From: Hypholoma sublateritium FD-334 SS-4
Lineage: Eukaryota; Basidiomycota; Agaricomycetes; Agaricales; Strophariaceae
Assembly: GCA_000827495.1 (NCBI GenBank)
Contig: KN817539.1
Span: forward strand, 62,001 to 126,000
Length of the DNA stretch: 64,000 nt
Direction of reading: 5' to 3'
Notes under the pieces: model-generated
The model's input: only the letters and a program-made list of their open reading frames with translations
Database searches by the model: none
What the model was told of the DNA's origin: nothing
Shown here: positions 60,136 to 64,000 of the stretch, piece after piece
Layout of the letters: every line of letters starts with the position of its first letter
Numbering within the stretch: position 1 is the first letter of the stretch
Translations under genes and position numbers: made by a program

Positions 60136-62959
60136 ATGTCTTCAGACTCTCCCGTCATTTTCAAGCGCTCAAAAACAAAGACTGCCGCAAGGTCAAGACA
60201 TCTATCCCCGGAGACCAATGCGGAGAATAGTGGCCCTGAAATTTCAGAGAACTCCCCTAGCACATTGGCGACTAAACTGAAAAACAAAAACAAAAAAGCG
60301 AAGCCGAAGTCGCGCCTAAGTTTTGGTGGAGACGAAGAGGTCAGTCATCTATCCTTATTTATGTTACTATCTCAAGAATCATGCGATAGGAAGATGCCGA
60401 AGATGTCTTTCAGATTAAGAAGTCGAAACTGAGCCTCAAAGTAGCTACTGGAACGCACCCATCGTAAGTCATGTCAAAATCAAAATCACCCGCAGCAATG
60501 TAATACGGTGAACAGAATAGTTCCTCCTAATCTAGATCAAGCCACCATCTCCTACGACGACGGTCCACGGTATGATGCAGCCTACCTTCGAGAGCTGAAG
60601 GCGAGCACTCGGAGCGCGAGACCTCCCCAACCTTCAAGTCTGGACCCATATGATGCTGACATATCCATGGATATTGACGGACTTGCTGTACGCAGTGCAA
60701 ATATGGATGATGGTGCGTTCATTCTCTACGCTGTCTGTATACCTAATAATGCCAAGAAGATTCTGCCACCGTTATTCCCTCCCAGTCATCAATCAAAGTA
60801 GCGAAGGAGAAGCGCGAAAGAGTGCGCAAGACACAAGCTGCTGGGGAGGAAGATTTCATTTCTCTGTCTGTTTCAAAGAGAGAAGATATGCCACAAGGTC
60901 CACATCCGGAAAGCCGATTAGTGAGGGAGGAGGATGAGCTAGGGGAAGGCGATGACGGTATGAGTCAACACGGTGTCCTATCTCGTCAAATCAGACTGAA
61001 ATATTTAAATTTCAAACCAGAATTTGCAGAATATACTAGTGCGCAAGAACGTATAGCTCTGGGAAAGAAATCTAGAAAGGTCGAGGCTTCTCAGCGCAGA
61101 GATTCCATGAAGGAGTTAATAGCAGACGCGTACGTGTGTCCTATGTCCTATATTCTCTTCCTGAATCTTAGCTCTTTTAGGGAGGAAGAAGACGAAGAAA
61201 CCGTAGAATGGGAACAAGAGCAACTAAGACGAGGGGGACATCGTACACCAGAGCCGTCTTCTGTAGAAACCAAACAGGTTTACAAGCCAGCTCCCAGTAA
61301 GTACTCATAAATCAGACCCAATACGTCCAACATTCTTACGCTGTCGCAGTTCCTCTTTCTACGCCTCTTCCTATATTGGGCCCCGTCGTCTCTCGGCTGT
61401 CCGAACAATTGGCCCAGTTGATAACATCGCATGCAAATAACACCCATGTTTTGACTTCGCTCGCTCAAGAACGCGCCCAGGTCGACGACCGAGAGAAAGA
61501 AATGCGGGAAATGGTTGAGAAGGCCGAAACGAAGCGGGCATGGTTCGAGAGCTTCAAGGAATGGACTGAGAGCGTGGCCAGCTTCCTGGATGAAAAAGTG
61601 AGTTGTCGTCATCGAAGAGGTGTCCCTTACTGATGTAAAAATTCAGTATCCTCTTTTGGAGACGCTGGAAAAAGAGTATCTTTCGTTATTGAAGGAGCGT
61701 CGCGACATGGTTTCGGCGAGGAGAACAGGGGATGACACAGACGACCTCGCAGCAATTTACGGAATACTACCCATTGCGATTTCGAGAGAAAGCAATGGAA
61801 TGGACGAACCGACCCTATCTCCAGCTGATTTATGTCGACAAAGACGTGTTGCCAGAGTTGCCAGACGACAGTTGCGACGTTCACAACCTCGGCACAATCA
61901 AGAAGAAGGCTACTCTACTGATTCTTCCCTGTCGAACTCCGACTCTTTGGCCTATTCAGATGCCATCAAATCCCTCACCTCCCGCGCGAAAGAGATTCTC
62001 GCCGATGTTAAAGCGGAGGAGTTCAAGGATCCTGGAAAGGGTCGCTGGAATATCTGGAGGGAAAAATACTCAGACAGTTACGTAGGTGCTTGGGGTGGTT
62101 TGGGCGTTGTGAGCGTGTGGGAATTTTGGGTCCGTTTGGAATGCTTGGGTTGGGATTGCATCGCAGTGAGTAGATCGTCATGAATTTCAATTGCATAAGT
62201 ACTCAATGAACCGTCAGGATGCACGAAATTTGCATGCCTTCAAGTGGTACAAAGGCCTCTACGAATACAGCCGACCAGGTGTCGGCCAAATTCCAGAAGA
62301 AAGAGAACTCGGTCCTGACGGCGACCTCGTCGCTTCCATGATCTCGACTGCTGTTATCCCTATCATCTGTAATGTCATCGACAATGGGGCTCTGGATGTC
62401 TATTCACAGCATGATATCCGACGCATCATCGATCTTGCAGAAGAAATTGAATCCAGCGTTGAAGTTAATGGCGGAAAATTCCAGGTACGCCTCACAGTAG
62501 ATCGATGCCTTCATTCTGAAGCCCACTGGTGATCTAGCTTCTACTGAAATCTGTGGTGCAAACTTTCGAGAGAGCTATCTCGGCCACTGAATCCAGCGTC
62601 ACTGAATATATGACTGATCATCATTCACGGACTGGATTTAATCCTGATGCAATACCCTCTCGTAAGCGTTTCCTGAACCGCCGTCTGAAACTATTGAGTA
62701 GTATGTTACGTTGGCGAAAATACGGCGGAGATCGTTTTGGACTGGGGATTCTGATCGGTAAACTTGTCGAGCGCAGTATTATTAGCGTTGCAGAAGGTGG
62801 ATGGGACGTGGGTGGCGAAGATATCGCTCGAAAGGTGAGTGCTGCATGCAGTGGAATGTAGAAAATGATTCTCATGTGATCGAGTGCGCTGCGCAGGTTG
62901 CTAAAATGTTGCCAGAAGATCTCATCCCATCTTCTCTGCGACACCTTAGAAGCACTTGA
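60136..62959 (+). CDS. GCFC-domain protein (PAXBP1/GCFC2-like splicing factor)
   Basis: About ten exons from the ATG at 60,136 (MSSDSPVIFKRSKTK) to a TGA at 62,959, roughly 790 residues. The N-terminal third is basic and acidic by turns (KLKNKNKKAKPKSRLSFGGDEE). It is followed by YDDGPRYDAAYLRELKAST, EKRERVRKTQAAGEEDFISL and RLVREEDELGEGDD, which are conserved features of GC-rich-sequence DNA-binding-factor proteins. A coiled coil (QVDDREKEMREMVEKAE) and the GCFC domain follow: KAEEFKDPGKGRWNIWREKYSDSYVGAWGGLGVVSVWEFWVRLECLGWD, DLVASMISTAVIPIICNVIDNGALDVYS and RRLKLLSSMLRWRKYG. The old name suggests a transcription factor, but members are now linked to spliceosomes. The reading YPLLETLEKEY to GWD is continuous in one exon, which anchors the model. 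Confidence 0.87.
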
Positions 62960-64000
62960 TCAATGTCACTTGATGTATCCATTCGATCAGTGCAGTCAAA
63001 TACCCTGGTGGCGAGGACATGCCAATCATGCAGAACACGACACGCTTAGATGCTTTTTGTGTCGATTCCTAGCTGTTGCTGTTTAGGGCTCCTCGAAAAT
63101 CGATATTGAAACCTAAATGACCCTTATCGTTAGGGCAGTTTGTCTGCTCTTTCTTCTCGATGAGTGGCTCGTTCCGTTGTCAGATATTCCTGTCTTTGAG
63201 TTCGCAGTATGTGTATAAAGTTCTTATTATAGCAATTCATCCCAGGGTTAATTACTCAGCGTTTTTGACCTTCGTACCTGGCCATATTCCCAGTACTTGT
63301 TCCTTGATTCGGACAGTTCCCCGCAAGTTCCCCACATTGATCAAGCATAGTCGTCGAGTGGGACGTAGACCCTCTGATATCCTCTCAGGATGCATATTAA
63401 GATACACCAGTAACATGTTGGCGATATGCATGCTCTCCGACAAAATACCCACTTTACAATACGGAGCCGATCGTTCCGTGCGTTACGGACTCGGTACGGA
63501 CGGCCGGGTCGTGTGTTAGAGAGCAATGGAAATTTCGAAGGCTTGGTCAAAGTTAGACTTTCAATACACTCGACCCTTTCGAAGTCATTTCGCACCTCGC
63601 TATCAACATCCGTAAAATGCAGCACTCGAAATTCAGAGTGGAAAAAGAGGTGGGGTGTAAGAAACTAGAGTGATTTTGTGATGAGGCACATCAAAGGGAC
63701 ATAGGAAGCATAGCAATCAAGGACATCATCTGACGGGCTCTGATAAATTTATACCGCGTCTGTGAGCCTTCGGGAGGGTTCATAAGTTCGCGAGCGCGAG
63801 GTAATTAAATACTGCAGTTTCGGGCTTGTCATGTAAAGCAGATGAGAGCCTCTTAAAATGGCATAACTCTCTCATCTTGCTCTAAAGATTTGTGTTATCT
63901 TCGACAAGTTGTTGGTGTTCACACCATCATGGATCTGTTGCGTTGATGATAACGGAGTTGCAATCCATTTGCAATTTATTTTTTGAGGATCGCGGAGCCT
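62960..64000. other. Right end, no gene recognised
   Basis: Overlapping short frames (63,160-63,519 plus and 63,341-63,625 minus) have no family resemblance or splice pattern. The GCFC 3' flank is included. A gene starting beyond the window could have its promoter here. Confidence 0.45.

Noticed and set aside
63160..63668. Gene at the right edge
   Set aside because: Overlapping frames on both strands without splice pattern or family resemblance.

Overview
The window looks like a nuclear contig from a mushroom-forming basidiomycete (Agaricomycetes, probably Agaricales). Genes are broken by many introns of about 45-75 nt with GT-AG borders and CTRAY-like branch sites. The housekeeping genes have fungal architecture (a Cet1-type RNA triphosphatase, Sen54, a fungal VDAC), and several genes belong to families that I know to be expanded in Agaricomycetes. 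The species cannot be named from the sequence. A few isolated N bases occur near 27.1-27.4 kb.

Layout. (1) 0-2.9 kb: the 5' part of a WD40-like gene running off the left edge, then a tetraspanin, both on the minus strand. (2) 2.9-30 kb: an accessory, repeat-rich island. It alternates GC-rich stretches without convincing genes (3.7-5.3, 10.9-17.3, 23.2-24.2 and 27.6-29.8 kb) with single intact or broken genes. These are a degenerate gene (5.4-5.8 kb), a 14-exon BED-finger/CACTA Tnp2-like transposase gene (6.2-10.5 kb), a TET/JBP-like 2-oxoglutarate dioxygenase (17.9-19.5 kb), an OTT_1508-type deaminase (20.0-23.1 kb), a seven-exon gene of unknown function with a GC-AG intron (24.3-25.6 kb) and a frameshifted relic (27.8-28.4 kb). 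Repeats in this part are a four-copy 135-bp tandem array, a 246-bp duplication, a 192-bp-arm inverted repeat and a 28-bp minisatellite. (3) 31-63 kb: a dense housekeeping segment. In order it holds a LEA_2-like membrane protein (-), GGTase-I beta (-), NOT2 (-), the Pol III subunit RPC9 (+), a 952-residue Ser-rich membrane protein (-), a GPI-type aspartic protease (+), SEN54 (-), a large protein kinase (-), VDAC (+), RNA 5'-triphosphatase CET1 (+), a RAD60-like SUMO-domain protein (-) and a GCFC-domain protein (+). 63-64 kb shows no gene.

The housekeeping genes serve RNA production and processing (RPC9, CET1, NOT2, SEN54, GCFC), prenylation, genome stability and mitochondrial transport; nothing suggests they form one pathway. 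The most unusual content is in the island: three adjacent plus-strand genes of lineage-expanded families, two of which carry intact catalytic signatures of enzymes that modify nucleic-acid bases (5-methylcytosine oxidase type and nucleotide/nucleic-acid deaminase type), about 7 kb downstream of an intact transposase-like gene.

Exon borders were placed by hand from reading frame and splice consensus and may be off by a base in places.
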